The position numbers were made by a program, and so were the translations under genes. A stretch of 64,000 nucleotides of DNA from Thermothelomyces thermophilus ATCC 42464 (Eukaryota > Ascomycota > Sordariomycetes > Sordariales > Chaetomiaceae): assembly GCF_000226095.1 (NCBI RefSeq), contig NC_016474.1, positions 2,852,001 to 2,916,000 on the forward strand. The letters are read 5' to 3'. Each line of letters begins with the position of its first letter. Positions within the stretch are counted from its first letter, which is position 1. The notes beneath the pieces are model-generated. The model did not search any database. It was given only the letters and a program-made list of their open reading frames with translations, and was not told where the DNA came from. Of this stretch, positions 13,459 to 24,857 are shown piece by piece.

Positions 13459-13910
13459 TATAACGAACCTAACTTAGACTTCTTCTAAAAGGGTTTAGAC
13501 GGAGGTAAATTAAGCGGGACAAGTGTATAGGTCGTCTAAGGGATTTGGTAAAGCTAAAGGGTTTATAATAACACTAGAGTTATCTCTTATAGTAGTTAAC
13601 GATACTTAGTATAAGTATTATAATTATAGGTTACTATTACTAGTGAACTCCTAGAGTCTATTATAATAAGTAATTATTTATATATATATATACTTCTATC
13701 GGTTGCTTATAGTCCCCTTTTAGCCTGCCCTAGGATCGCCTTTAGTAGCTGGCTATCCTTTGCTATTCTTCCCTTTTGGCAATTGTTTGCCTATGGTAGC
13801 CTATGCTCCCTAGCGATCCCGTGTTAGCCTCGCTCCGTGCCCTTCCTAATTGGTGGCTCGTTTAGCCTGCTACGCCCTACCAGGTCGTGGTATATGGTTG
13901 GCTCGTGATA
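13459..13910 (-). repeat. 5' LTR of copy A
   Basis: 452 bp, homologous to 6297-6748 with mostly transition differences. The second copy of the target duplication TAAAT follows at 13911-13915. Confidence 0.93.
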
Positions 13911-13949
13911 TAAATGTTATCATATATTAGAATAAGGTTGCTTACCTTG

Positions 13950-15000
13950 ATTTAGGCATTCTTGGCTCTAAATTTATAATAGTAGGCTTCGTTTCGGCGT
14001 TTAGCCATTTTTTGTCTAGCTTTGGTAATCTTTTTAGTGGCTATTTCTAGATTAAATTCCGTATTAAGTAATACTTTAGTACAGAGTTCTAATAATCGCA
14101 GATAGGCTTCCGCTTGATTTTCCCTATCTAGTTAGACGGCTATAGAGTCCTAGTAAAGAATTCGCTAGGTAGGAACATCGTTTTCGATCAGGCTAATAGG
14201 ATTATGGTTATAGATAAGGTTAAAAGGTAAGTAGCTATAGCTATTTTAAACGGTAGTATAGTTAGTATATAAGATATAGGAAAGAAGCTATTGCTAGTTC
14301 TTTCTAGTCCCTATAGTTATCTTTGCCAGGGCAGCCGCAATAGATATATACCTAGCCTTACTAACACCGTTAGCCCCAGAGTTATAGGGAGAAATAATAA
14401 TACGTTTTACCCCTAGTTCCTCTAAGATAGCTTTCGCTTCCCCCTTGAATTTAGATCCCCTATTAACGATTATAACTATTAGGAGTCCCTAACGAAGGAG
14501 AATGTTATAGTTAATGAAGTTCTTTATTACTCTAGCTGACTTATTAGGTAGGACTTCGGCTTCTATAAAAGATCGTTATATGCCTTAAGGAGGAAACAAG
14601 GCTTCCCCCTCTGGTCAGAGGGTATAAACTAGATATCTAAGTGCCATTTCGTAAATGGGATTAGAGAAGGTTCTAAATGTAAATATACCTCCTTAAATCT
14701 TTTGGTATCCTATGCCTAACACTCTAGGCAGGTACGAATCTACTCTGCTATATTAGTATATATTCCCTTCTAGTAATAGTAGTTAGTAACCCTTTAGTAA
14801 GTAGCTTCTCTGCCTTTATAGCCTATCTTATTATAGCAAGCTCAGAAAATTTGTTACCTTTCTTCTAAGGTATCTACTATATAGTAAGGATTCTAGGTAT
14901 TGTTTACTAGCCAAAGGAATAGATAGCCCTTATCTACTAAATATTTAAGTGCTTCCTTTTTAAATAGACGTTACTACTAGTATAGTTAGATAGCTATAGG
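13950..15000 (-). pseudogene. Element D integrase
   Basis: The minus strand gives an HHCC-type zinc-binding region (CLEC-like at about 14.73 kb), a KWHLDI core motif with the first catalytic Asp, and SPYNSGANG near 14.37 kb, the region of the catalytic Glu. The C-terminal part continues across copy A to about 6.0-6.3 kb. The third catalytic position and others are damaged. Confidence 0.72.
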
Positions 15001-15199
15001 TTTTTCTGGAGTAGTTAAGTACTATATAATAGCTCTAAAGTATTCGGAGTATCTTTCCTTAAGGTTTAGGTTTATAGGTTTAGGAGGATTGCTAACATAG
15101 TTAGTATAGATTTACGCGTTAACCTAATTATTAATATCCTCTTCGTTTGCTTTCTCTATCTAGTTAGATAGACTAGGAGGCTTCCGTGAAAGCCTATTA

Positions 15200-15650
15200 G
15201 TAATAGCGTTTTAGAACCTGGAATATACTTAACCTTAAAGTCAAATAGCCAAATCTATACGATCTACCGTATTATCAAGGCTCTAGGTATATTACTAGCT
15301 ACGCCGTTTAACTAGTAAACTAGGATAAGAGCGTCCGTTTCTACAATAAAGTAAATGCTAAAGAGGTACCGTCGGAAATGTTTCAATAGGAAAAGCAGTC
15401 TATAGAGCTCCCGTTTGGTAGGGTCGTACCGCTTCTTTGCCTTAGACTATATCCTACTCTTAAACCGGTACGGGTGCCTCTTTTTGTTAGGGCTGACTTG
15501 TTTAATGACTCCTCCCTAACCGAAAAGACTTATATCGGTCATTAGGTATATCTGACTATATCTAGGGTCATTGAAAATGAACGGTACGAGGACCGGGGTA
15601 GTAGTTATCTAAGTTTAGAGTTCCTTTATAGCCTGCTATTAAGCAGGGCC
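15200..15650 (-). pseudogene. Element D RNase H domain
   Basis: The minus-strand translation shows TDIS-x-x-G, then KKRHPYRF, AKKRYDPTKREL, FLLKHFRRYLF and ETDALILV, the usual order of the Ty3/gypsy RNase H domain. Stops interrupt it. Confidence 0.72.
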
Positions 15651-15949
15651 CTATTCCTAATAGGCATTCTTCTTCATTAGATTGTATAACGGCCGAGCAA
15701 TAGTAGTAAAGTGCTTTATCTAGATCTAGTAGTAGCTAACGATCCCTAGGAAGGTATAAATATCCTTTAAATCTAAATAGGAAGTCTACTTAAGGATTTT
15801 TATAACTTTAGCATTATTAGGTAGTCGCCCTTTAGGTATATAGAGGTAACTAAGTAATACCGCTTATAGGCGGTACTATTAGGATTTCCTAGCTACGATG
15901 GTAGCTCTGGCAAGTTTAGCGTTTAGGAGAACTATATTAACGTTTTAGA

Positions 15950-16420
15950 GGTATTCGACTACGAACTTCTATAACCTAAGGGCAACTTCTTCCCTGTCAT
16001 AGTCAGACTACGGCCCCTTTATATAGATATTATCTGGGTAAATACGGTAGATATCCGGAATCAGGTTCTAGAAGATCCGGGTTATCGCTCGTTAAAACTA
16101 GGTAATAGAGTTCATTCTACCCATAGAGAAGGTATATATCTAGAAAAGGCCAATAGGCATTTGAAAGATTATGAGGTCCCGGCTCTATTTATTAAGGCTA
16201 ACTTGGTTATACCTAGAAAACAGGTCTAAGAAAGAGATAACTTTATAACTACTAAAGTCTTCGCTAAATTCCTCTATAGCCGGCAGTATAAATACGTCCT
16301 GTATAGTTATAGCGTTAGCTTTCTAGGCGTCATTGATTAGCCAGAGACCGCCGTTCTTTTTAGGGACTAGAAACCAGTTATTATAGTAGCTTCTATAGCT
16401 AAGCTTAATAATTCTATGCT
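15950..16420 (-). pseudogene. Element D reverse transcriptase core
   Basis: The minus-strand translation gives WFLVPKKNGG, a template-binding motif, then LINDA, then FLDLFSRYNQ, then FQMPIGL, and the catalytic box as YPDNIYIKGP. The second Asp of the Y-x-D-D box is Asn, as expected from a RIP G-to-A change. Several in-frame stops are present. The family supplies cDNA synthesis in the Ty3/gypsy cycle. Confidence 0.8.
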
Positions 16421-19400
16421 AGATCTACTACTTTAGGAGGTTAATGACCTTTGGCATTAATGGCTTCGGGATAGGGATACTCTTTAATTACTACGCTATA
16501 TAAGGGATAGTCTAGATAACTTAAGGAGGGATAATATTAGGGTAAATCTGCCTATATTTAGTAAAATCCTACGTAAGAGTAGCCTCTTGGTTCTATAGGA
16601 CCTATATAAAGAGTTCCTTCTCCTAGTTAGACAGAAAGCCTCTTATAGATATAAGTAGCGTATTAAGCCATTTGGCTATAAGCCGTGTCCCAGGCTCTAG
16701 GTCTAAAAACTATAGTATAATAAGGCTATCCTACTCTAACCTAAACTTTATCTTCTTAGTAGCTTCCCCTAGGTACTGCTCCTACTAGTTAGGGTTACCA
16801 TCGGATACCAAACCATTATTAACGGCTATATCTATAAGGTAAACTTTTCTAGCTATAGACTTTTGTATAGTAAACGTCTGTACCTCTTATAACCCTTTTC
16901 TAACCTCCGACGTAAGTTTTCTAAGCGTTTTCTATCTATCTAGATAGCCAGGTTCTTCCGTTTCGCTCTCTATTTCCTAGTATCTCCGTTTTAAAGTGTC
17001 CTATCTAGTAAGATAAAATATCGAAACCTTAATAAGCGTGTTGATAAGAGGTAGGCAAGAAATCCTTAGCATTATATTAAAAATGGCTTTACTAGCCTAA
17101 TCATCAAGAAATCTAAGTAGAATTTCACTATCCTAAATGTTAGCAAACGCGAGGGTAATGGTAGTCATTATAACTAGACGCTAAAGTTCGTCTCCTATAA
17201 GTTAATGTTTTCTTTTGAATGTCGTTTTAGCTATAATATCTAAGATAACCAACGCTTTAATTAATTTATTTTTAGTGATAATGTTCGTTATAACTAGATA
17301 GCTAGCTTTATAATTAAATGTTAGGCTCGTATTATAGATAAATGGTATACCTAGTAAGATTTAGTAACTACTAGTATCTCTATTTAAAATAAAGAAATGC
17401 TTATAGATTAAGATAGCCCCTAAGATAATTGTACTAACCGTTTCCTTAGTAAATAGCCTACTATTATAAAGACCCTAGGAAATTACTATTATTATCTATA
17501 TAGGGAGATAATATCGCTATACTAGGCTAAGGGTAATTATATTATACTTAGATCTAATATCGATTAGAGTAAGTACCTTCTCACCCTTTAGATCCTTAAA
17601 GTCATAATAGAACGTCGGTAGTATATATATCTATATAAGTATACCTATCTAGATCTTCTAGCTAGTAGGGAGCGTATGGATTAGAGCTTAGAAGGATATT
17701 TCGATTTTTTCTAAATCTAGCTAGTCTTACTGTCTAATAAAGTAGTCACTCTAGAAACCGTCCGTTACAATAGCTTACTAGCTATCACAGGTAACCTCTA
17801 GAAATGCCAGAACTATAATCATAGACTCTTCTCCCTTAATGCTACTCTGTCTACCTAGACAGCTAAGGTATATCTTAACCTCTTATAACGCTTTCCCTCT
17901 TACTTGTAAAGCCGGTTTATTAGGGAAGGGAATAGCCGACCCTTTATACTCGATTACCTCTCAAGGACTTTCGTAATCCTATTTAAGGAAAGCGATTAGC
18001 GTATTCTTAAACGCTAGGGAGATCCTTAAGACCTTGTCAATAGTAAGTGTCTTTGCTTAAAGAGCCTTACTAACTAAAGAGAGTACGTTATAGGCTATAT
18101 TCTCTTTAGTTAATTTCTCTAATTCCTTAAAGTAAACGGTTCGTTTCTATTTAGTTAGGGGGAAAGCTCCCTTACTAGTTAGATTAGTAGCCCTCTTAGT
18201 AGTAGCTATAACTCTTTAGCTAGTAATTAGAGGTTTAGCTCCTCTTACTTCTATATTCCTTTTTAGTAATTAAATAGTCTTTATTTTATTAGTCTTTTCT
18301 TACCTAATAGGATCCTATATTAGCTTATCTTCTGTTTCCATAAAACAGCGCTTTATAAGGGTAGTACTTTATACTATAGTTACTATATTGCTATCTCTAT
18401 TAGAAACATCTTTACTATTAACCTCTAACTCGATAGTATTAAAAGCTTATATTACCGTCTAGTCAGACCGTGACGTATCTATCGGTAAGCCCTTGTAGTT
18501 GGTGGCAAAAACGGGGTCATTCGTCTAAGACGCTGTCCGTTTCACCTGTTAGATAAAGATATATCTACCTTGCTTGCGGTCTATCTAGAAATTGATCTCC
18601 CTAGCTTTAGTATAGTCGTAGATTGACTTTAGGGAGACTCTTTTAGTATTAGTAAGGCGATTAAGGGAGGTTATGACCACTTCTAGTAAGTATAAACCTT
18701 TAATATACTAAAGGAAGGCTTTATTAGTAATAAGGTTTAAGTCTAGATAGTACTCCTAACTATATTCCTTTTAGTAGCTCTTTATAAACTATTAGTATAG
18801 CTTCTAACTAGGAAGATCCGGTCAAAGAGAGGTATAAATACGAATAATATACTACTAGGTCCCTTAATTAGCTATAGTAGCTATATTCTTACTAAGGATT
18901 TTAACTTACTAGCTTTCTAGAAGACTAGGATCCCTCTTGCCTAAGATTTACTTAAAACTAAGCCGATAGATAAGACCATTATGGATATCTTCTATTAAGA
19001 CTAGACATCTATAGGCAAAGTATATCTAGTTACTATAATAATGATAGCTATAAGGCGTAGCCAAGGTTAAGCTTAGCCAGAACCTGCCGCTCTTCTTCTT
19101 CTACTAAGACTCTTAAGTAGCCAATAGGTAGGTTTAGATTTCCTTAATCTTATCATCACTTAGGTCGTCCGTCCGGTTATAGGAACGCTTACCCCTATCT
19201 AAGAATTTGCGGCTAACCTTGCCTTTATTAATCCAAAGCTTATATAAGGTGTCCGCAAGCCTATCGACGATTTTATCGAAGGTAATATCTCTCTGGGCAG
19301 ATAAACCTAAAGGACTCTCCTATATCTAGGGAGCCAAAGGGCTTTTCTTAATAGTCTAGCTTACCTATAGTTTAAGCTCCCTTCCTTTTAGATCTAGCTT

Positions 19401-20924
19401 ATAGTACATTAACCTAGCATTAACTCCCTTATATAGATACTCCTATATAAAGTCATAGAAGTCTTCCTACTCCATATTATTAACCTATAAGTCACCTTTC
19501 TTATAGACTCGAAGACTAGTCTAGAGAGTAGGGGGAAACCTATCCTACACTTTCTAGATAGCTAACAACTAATAGACTGCTTTCTTCTTCTTTAGTACTT
19601 AGGTAAGTAGGATGTTAACGTACTCTAGGTAGTCGTAAATAGACTTAGCCGAATCCGCGTACTAGGAATCTAGAAGACGCTTTAGTTCTCAAGTAAAGGT
19701 TTCCTAGCGAGAGTCGTTCCACTTCTAGCGTTCTTTAATAGTAGCTTCGAAAGTAGCCTAGTCCTTTTTCTTTAACTCTAGCCATTAGTCAAGGATTTCC
19801 TAAAGGTCATCTATATATTACTACTTGAAGTAGGAGATCTTATTGCTATTATCTCTACTAAAGATCTTATAAGCTTTTTCGAAACGTTTGAGGTATTTAG
19901 TAGCATTATAACTAGAGAAGAGACTAGGTAATCCTTTGTCTATTGACAAAGGGAATATAACCTTAATAACTTTAGTAAGTCTATCTACTATAATGTCTAC
20001 TTAAATATAACGCTTAACTTCCGAGTCTAAAGTAAGGTTTCTAAACTCTAGCGATTAAAGCAATTCTAATAATGTCCTTCCTAACAAGGTTTTAATGTAC
20101 CTAGACGTAAGAGGCATTAAAAGTAGCGATTTCGATTAAGGTATTTACTAAACTAATAAGAAAAGTAGTACCTAAGGTTACTATCCTTGATTATACCTTC
20201 CTATTTAGGTAACTTCCTTAAAGATAACTCTTCTATTCAAGCAATTAATCTAAGAAGCTTTCTACCTTTCCTTTAAGTCTTCCTATAACTAGTAAAATTA
20301 AATATAAACTTAGTCTATTACTTTTACTCTTTTAAAATATACCTAGTAAAGCTATTTCTAAACCTTCTAATAAGAGATACCCTATAATAATAACGCCCTA
20401 ATCCCTAAAGTTAGAACTTCTAAAATAATAAGATAAATCTATATTAGACCATTAAAGAGTAGTAGTATATAAATAGATATACCTTCGCTAATAAGCGCTA
20501 GTACCAAGGTAACTAGGGCTAGGATAGCTACAAAGCTCTCCTCTAATGCCTATATAATTCCAAAATCTCGTTTCCAAATCCCAAATAGTTCTAGCGTCGC
20601 TAATCCGCATTTTAGAGTTTCTATCCCTCTAGACAGATGTCGAACTCCTTTAAACTTATCATCCTACAATTCTTACCATCTTTACTAGTAGTATTATTAT
20701 ATTAAGGCAAGAGTAGTTCCTTAGCCTACTACTAGATATACCGATCTCTTAGCACCTATATTTGCTTTTCTTACTTTCTTAATAGTTTTACCATATACGC
20801 CTCTATATATATATCTTCGTTCCTCTATTATAAACGTTACTATCTTACTATACTCAAAGTCTAGTAGTCTAGTTTAGACTTAGAGCTATATTCTTCCCTA
20901 ATTAAGCCTCTAAAAATATAAGCT

Positions 20925-21190
20925 AGTACCAACCCTCTAGGGCACCACTTAGCACCTCCAGAACCAAATCTCTATCTGGTCAGATAGGGAGGAGCTTCGG
21001 CTTAAAAAGTCTAGGGCGTCCGAGTATTCGCGGTCATAGTAGGCAAGTCCGACCATCTGGACGGCAACGACAATAGAGGCAAAGGCGGCGATAGTAATGT
21101 CCCTCTGGATAGACGTAAAAGAGTCCACTTACGTAGAAAAAGATATCCCTAACTTACAAAAGAAAGAAGAACTACATCCTACTGCTCTAA
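20925..21190 (-). repeat. Inverted repeat arm 1 (pairs with 23525-23780)
   Basis: About 260 bp matching 23525-23780 in reverse complement. It is less mutated than its surroundings. The minus strand holds a short frame with a hydrophobic stretch followed by YYDREYSDAL. It may be the edge (LTR or end) of element D, but this is not proven. Confidence 0.65.
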
Positions 21191-22474
21191 TCTATTAGAG
21201 TAAACGAGTGTTGAAAGCTATCTGTTGTTCTTATCTCCCTGTCTGTCTGGCGCCCTTGGATAGGCAACCCCTATTTATACCTATTATATATAGTAAAGCT
21301 CTACGGAACTGGAAAAACAAAACTGTACCCTGTGTCCCTTTGGTTATATTAAGAACTTCTAGCCCTAGTCTACTACCTCTAGGGCTATAGGCTTTGGCTT
21401 CTAGCCCTTTGCCCTAGTCTTTCTCCTCTGGAACCTCTGGCTTAGCCTATTATAGGCCTGTTGGATAAGAGCCTTTGTAGGGACCTAGGAGGCCCTTGGC
21501 CTTGCCTTGGTCTATAAGAGTGGTTAGTTAAGTTTAGCTTTGAAGTTAGCTAGCCTCTTATTAAGATAGAGGTTAAGGGGTAGCATCTAGGCTTCTATTT
21601 CGAGGCATTAGATAAGGGTAGCCTTATAGGCCCTAGTAACTACTTAAAGGGCCCTATACTAGGCCTTTAATAGTTCCCTAGCAGGGCCTTCCGGCTTACC
21701 CCCTAGCTTGGTAAGCTTATAGAAGTTCAAGGCTCTATAGGCTAGGGCGCTATAGATACACTTAGTATAGACCTTGTAGGCCTGTAGGAGGCCGGGGCCC
21801 TAGGTCTTTATAGCAAGCCTAGTTAGGGCAAACTCCTAGGTTTCTAACTTCTTAGCTACCCTTATATCGTAAGGGCCCTATTATAGCCTCTAATCTAGCT
21901 AGACCCCGAGGAATCTGGCCGACTTTAAAGGGGCTATAGTAGTAATACCCCCTCCGGGCTGTAGGAGCTCTAGCGGTTACGACTACTGTTTCCGGCCCCT
22001 ATTAAAGTAGATAAGCTCGTACTTTTCCAGAGCAAAAGCCATACCCTAGGTCCTTGCCTACTAGAGGTAGGCCTTCTAAGCCCTCTATAGCTAACTATTA
22101 TAGGCCTCCTTGGCCCCCCTAAAGGCTAAGAGGTTAGTATCGTTAGTAAAACCTATTAAACTAACTATAGGGCTAGCCTAGCGAATGGCCTGGTAGAGGG
22201 AGGCTATATAGAGGATAAATAGTATAGAGGAGAGGGGTAACCCTTATAGGACCCTAGCCCTTACTGCTATATCCTCTGTTTCCTAGCTATTAAAGTAAAG
22301 GATAGCTACCCTATCCTATAGCTACTCCCTAACCTAGATTACTAACCACTTTAGGAAGCCCTGGCTCCATAAAGTAGCTAGTAGCCAGGTATAGTTAATA
22401 GTATCGAAAGCCCCTAAGATATTAAGCTATAGGAGAGAGGTAGCTGCCTTATACCTCTAAGCCTCCTAAACCTA
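21190..22474 (-). mobile_element. Tad-like LINE fragment, copy 1 (reverse transcriptase)
   Basis: The minus-strand translation gives a non-LTR RT: the catalytic box reads GFTNDTNLLAF (22120-22152; ancestral F-A-D-D type), then a region reading YELIYFNRGRK, then ARFLGVWLD, the hallmark after the RT palm in Tad/I-type LINEs. It ends abruptly at 22474 where an LTR begins. The segment 21190-21480 has no clear domain. Stops show it is dead. Confidence 0.8.
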
Positions 22475-22907
22475 TGTCACGGAAATATACATACAGATGC
22501 CGCCTAAGCCACTTGCACAAACGGGCCAATCAAGCCGAAGGAATGATAGACTAATCAGGACAGGATTACACTTGGCAAGAAATGATCCTAGCAGAGGATC
22601 ACTAGCTTACGACATGAGCCAGGTAAGCCAGTATAGAGGATCACTACGACTGCTAGTGATCCTAGGATTATATATACATGTAGATAGTCACTCGTTACGG
22701 TGGACTCTAAGAGTTTACCAGTGATAGCAACCTGTCCTACAATTACAGTACTTATACTAAGTATTGCTGATTACTGTGAGAGACAACTCTAGTGTTGTTG
22801 TGAACCCTTTGGCTTTACCGAATCCCTTAGACGACCTGCCTACTTGTCCCGCTTAATCTACCTTCGTCTGAACTCTTTCAGAAGAAGTCTGAGTTGGGTT
22901 CGTCACA
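22475..22907 (+). repeat. Solo LTR, same U3 type as copy B
   Basis: It starts TGTCACGG and ends GTCACA, 433 bp. It matches the copy B LTR in reverse but has a single copy of the unit that copy B carries twice. It cuts LINE copy 1. The 5 bp on each side differ (ACCTA and TTATA), so there is no target duplication: recombination or deletion is likely. Confidence 0.82.
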
Positions 22908-23524
22908 TTATAATAGTAGTAGCTAGTCAAGTAGGCGCCCTTAGTAATATAATAGCTGCCTAATTAGACTAAGGCAAAGCTAAGTAAGCTAGTACTAATA
23001 TAGGAGATATACTTGACCTAAGCCGCTAAGAAAGAATAGACTTATTAGTATTATCCTAACGATAATCTAGCTAAATGGACTTAGCTTTTATTATTCGAAT
23101 GTTTAGGGCCTAAAGATCTAGAGCTAGTTCCTAAGTACCTATTATAGTTTATAGGCTAGAATATATTAGATACCAAAATAAAAGCCTAGTAAAGGTATTA
23201 GGTATCTAAGAAATAGCCCTTACCTAAAGGTAATAATAGAGCTAAGTAGGCTAGGCATTATAAGGAATATAAGTAAGGTTTTAGATATATATTTACTAGT
23301 AAGAGCCTTAAGGCAAATTCGAAAGAGAAGTATAAACTAGGGCTAGAAGTTCTTGATATAACTAGAGAGGTATAAGGTATAGTTTTTGTTTTTCTAGTTC
23401 CATAGAGCTTTATTATATACGATAGATATAAATAGAGGTTACCTATCTAAAGGCATTAGACATATAGATAAGGATAATAGATAGCTTTTAATACTTGTTT
23501 ACTCTAATAGATCTGAATAACGGG
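22908..23524. other. Unassigned degenerate sequence
   Basis: AT-rich, stop-filled DNA between the solo LTR and the second inverted repeat arm. No domain is recognisable. It is not the internal start of copies A-C. Confidence 0.5.
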
Positions 23525-23780
23525 ATATAGTTCTTCTTTCCTTCGTAAGTTAGGGATATTCTTTTCTATATAAGTAAACTCTTCTACATCTGTCTAGAGG
23601 GACATCGCTATCGCTACCTTTATCTCTATTGCCGTTACTATCTAGATGGTCGGACTTGCCTACTATGGCCGCGAATACTCGGATGCCCTAGACATTTTTA
23701 AGCTAAAGCTCTTCCCTATCTGATTAGATAGAGGTTTAGTTCTAGAGGTACTAAGTAGTGCCCTAGAGGGTTGGTACTAG
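23525..23780 (+). repeat. Inverted repeat arm 2 (pairs with 20925-21190)
   Basis: Reverse complement of 20925-21190 with mostly transition differences. The plus strand holds the same hydrophobic frame ending in YYGREYSDAL. It abuts LINE copy 2 at about 23788. Confidence 0.65.
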
Positions 23781-23787
23781 CTTAATA

Positions 23788-24405
23788 GTAGGGGCCTTAT
23801 TATAGCCTCTAGTCTAGCTAGACCCTAAGGAATCTAGCTAACTTTAAAGGGGCTATAGTAGTGGTACCCTTTTTAGGCTATAGGAGCTTTAGTAGTTATA
23901 ACTATTACTTCTGGCCCCTATTAAAGTAAATAAGTTTGCACTTTTCTAGGGTAAAAGCTATACCCTAGGTCTTTACCTACTATAGGTAGGCCTTCTAAGC
24001 CTTCTATAGTTAACTATTATAGGCCTCTTTAGCCTTCCTAAAGGCTAGAAGGTTAGTATTGTCGGCAAAGCCTACTAAACTAACCGTAGGGCTAGCCTAG
24101 TAGATAGCCTAGTAGAGAGAGGCTATATAGAAGATAAATAGTATAGGGGAGGGGGGTAACCTCTATAGAACCCTAGCCCTTACTATTATATCCCCTATTT
24201 CCTAGCTATCGAAGTAAAGGATAGCCACCCTATCCTATAACCACTCCTTAACCTAGACCACTATCTACTTTAGGAAGCCCTAGCTCTATAAAGTGGCTAG
24301 TAGCCGGGTGTGGTTAACGGTATCGAAAGCCCTTAAGATATCAAGCTATAGGAGGGAGGCAGCCACCTTATACCTCTAAGCCTCCTAGACCTAAGCCGTA
24401 ACAAG
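23788..24405 (-). mobile_element. Tad-like LINE copy 2, C-terminal RT half
   Basis: The minus strand has the same domains as copy 1. The catalytic box reads GFADNTNLLAF (about 24042-24075) and the palm helix reads LDILRAFDTVNHTRLL. It is cut at 24405 by copy C; the missing N-terminal RT half resumes at 32018. Copy 1 and copy 2 have each lost a different residue of the F-A-D-D box. Confidence 0.85.
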
Positions 24406-24857
24406 TGTCACAAGCCAACTATATACCGCGACCCGGTGGGGCGTAGCAGGCTGAACGAGCCACCAATCAAGAAGGGCACGGAGCGAGGCTGACACGGGAT
24501 CGCTAGGGAGCATAGGCTACTATAGGCGAACAATTGCCAAAAGGGAAAGATAGTAGAGGATAGCTAGCTACTAAAGGCAATCCTAGGGCAGGCTAGAAGG
24601 GGACTATAAGCGACCGACAGAAGTATATATATATATAAATAATTACTTATTATAGTAAACTCTAGGAATTTACTAGTAATAGTAACCTATAATTATAGTA
24701 CTTATACTAAGTATTATTAATTATTATAAGAGATAACTCTAGTATTATTATAAACCTTTTAGCTTTACCAAATCCCTTAGACGACCTATATACTTATCTT
24801 GCTTAATTTACCTCTATCTAAACCCTTTTAAAAGAAGTCTAAGTTAGGTTCGTCATA
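24406..24857 (+). repeat. 5' LTR of copy C
   Basis: 452 bp. It starts TGTCAC and ends TCATA, where the ancestral end was probably TCACA before RIP. Preceded by the target duplication ACAAG. Confidence 0.93.

Larger units (their letters stand above)
6297..13910 (-). mobile_element. Complete Ty3/gypsy chromovirus copy A (RIP-dead)
   Basis: The element is 7614 bp with two 452-bp LTRs (6297-6748 and 13459-13910) and a perfect 5-bp target duplication, TAAAT, at 6292-6296 and 13911-13915. On the minus strand the order is LTR, gag with a ruined CCHC knuckle (about 12.45 kb), reverse transcriptase, RNase H, integrase, chromodomain (about 7.5-7.7 kb), antisense frame, polypurine tract next to 6749, LTR. 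Many in-frame stops rule out function. It is inserted in element D, so it is younger than D. Confidence 0.95.
13911..20900 (-). mobile_element. Second Ty3/gypsy element D, main body (interrupted by copy A)
   Basis: Minus-strand order, read from high to low coordinates: gag-like sequence (about 20.0-18.5 kb), protease region (about 17.7-17.0 kb, weakly supported), reverse transcriptase (about 16.4-15.95 kb), RNase H (about 15.65-15.2 kb), integrase (about 15.0-13.95 kb). It is a different family from copies A-C: its RT carries the D-D-x-x-x-KGP type motif, read here as PDNIYIKGP. Integrase resumes beyond copy A at 6296, so D is older than A. Its outer ends and LTRs were not resolved; 20.3-20.9 kb shows nothing I can assign. 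Confidence 0.8.
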
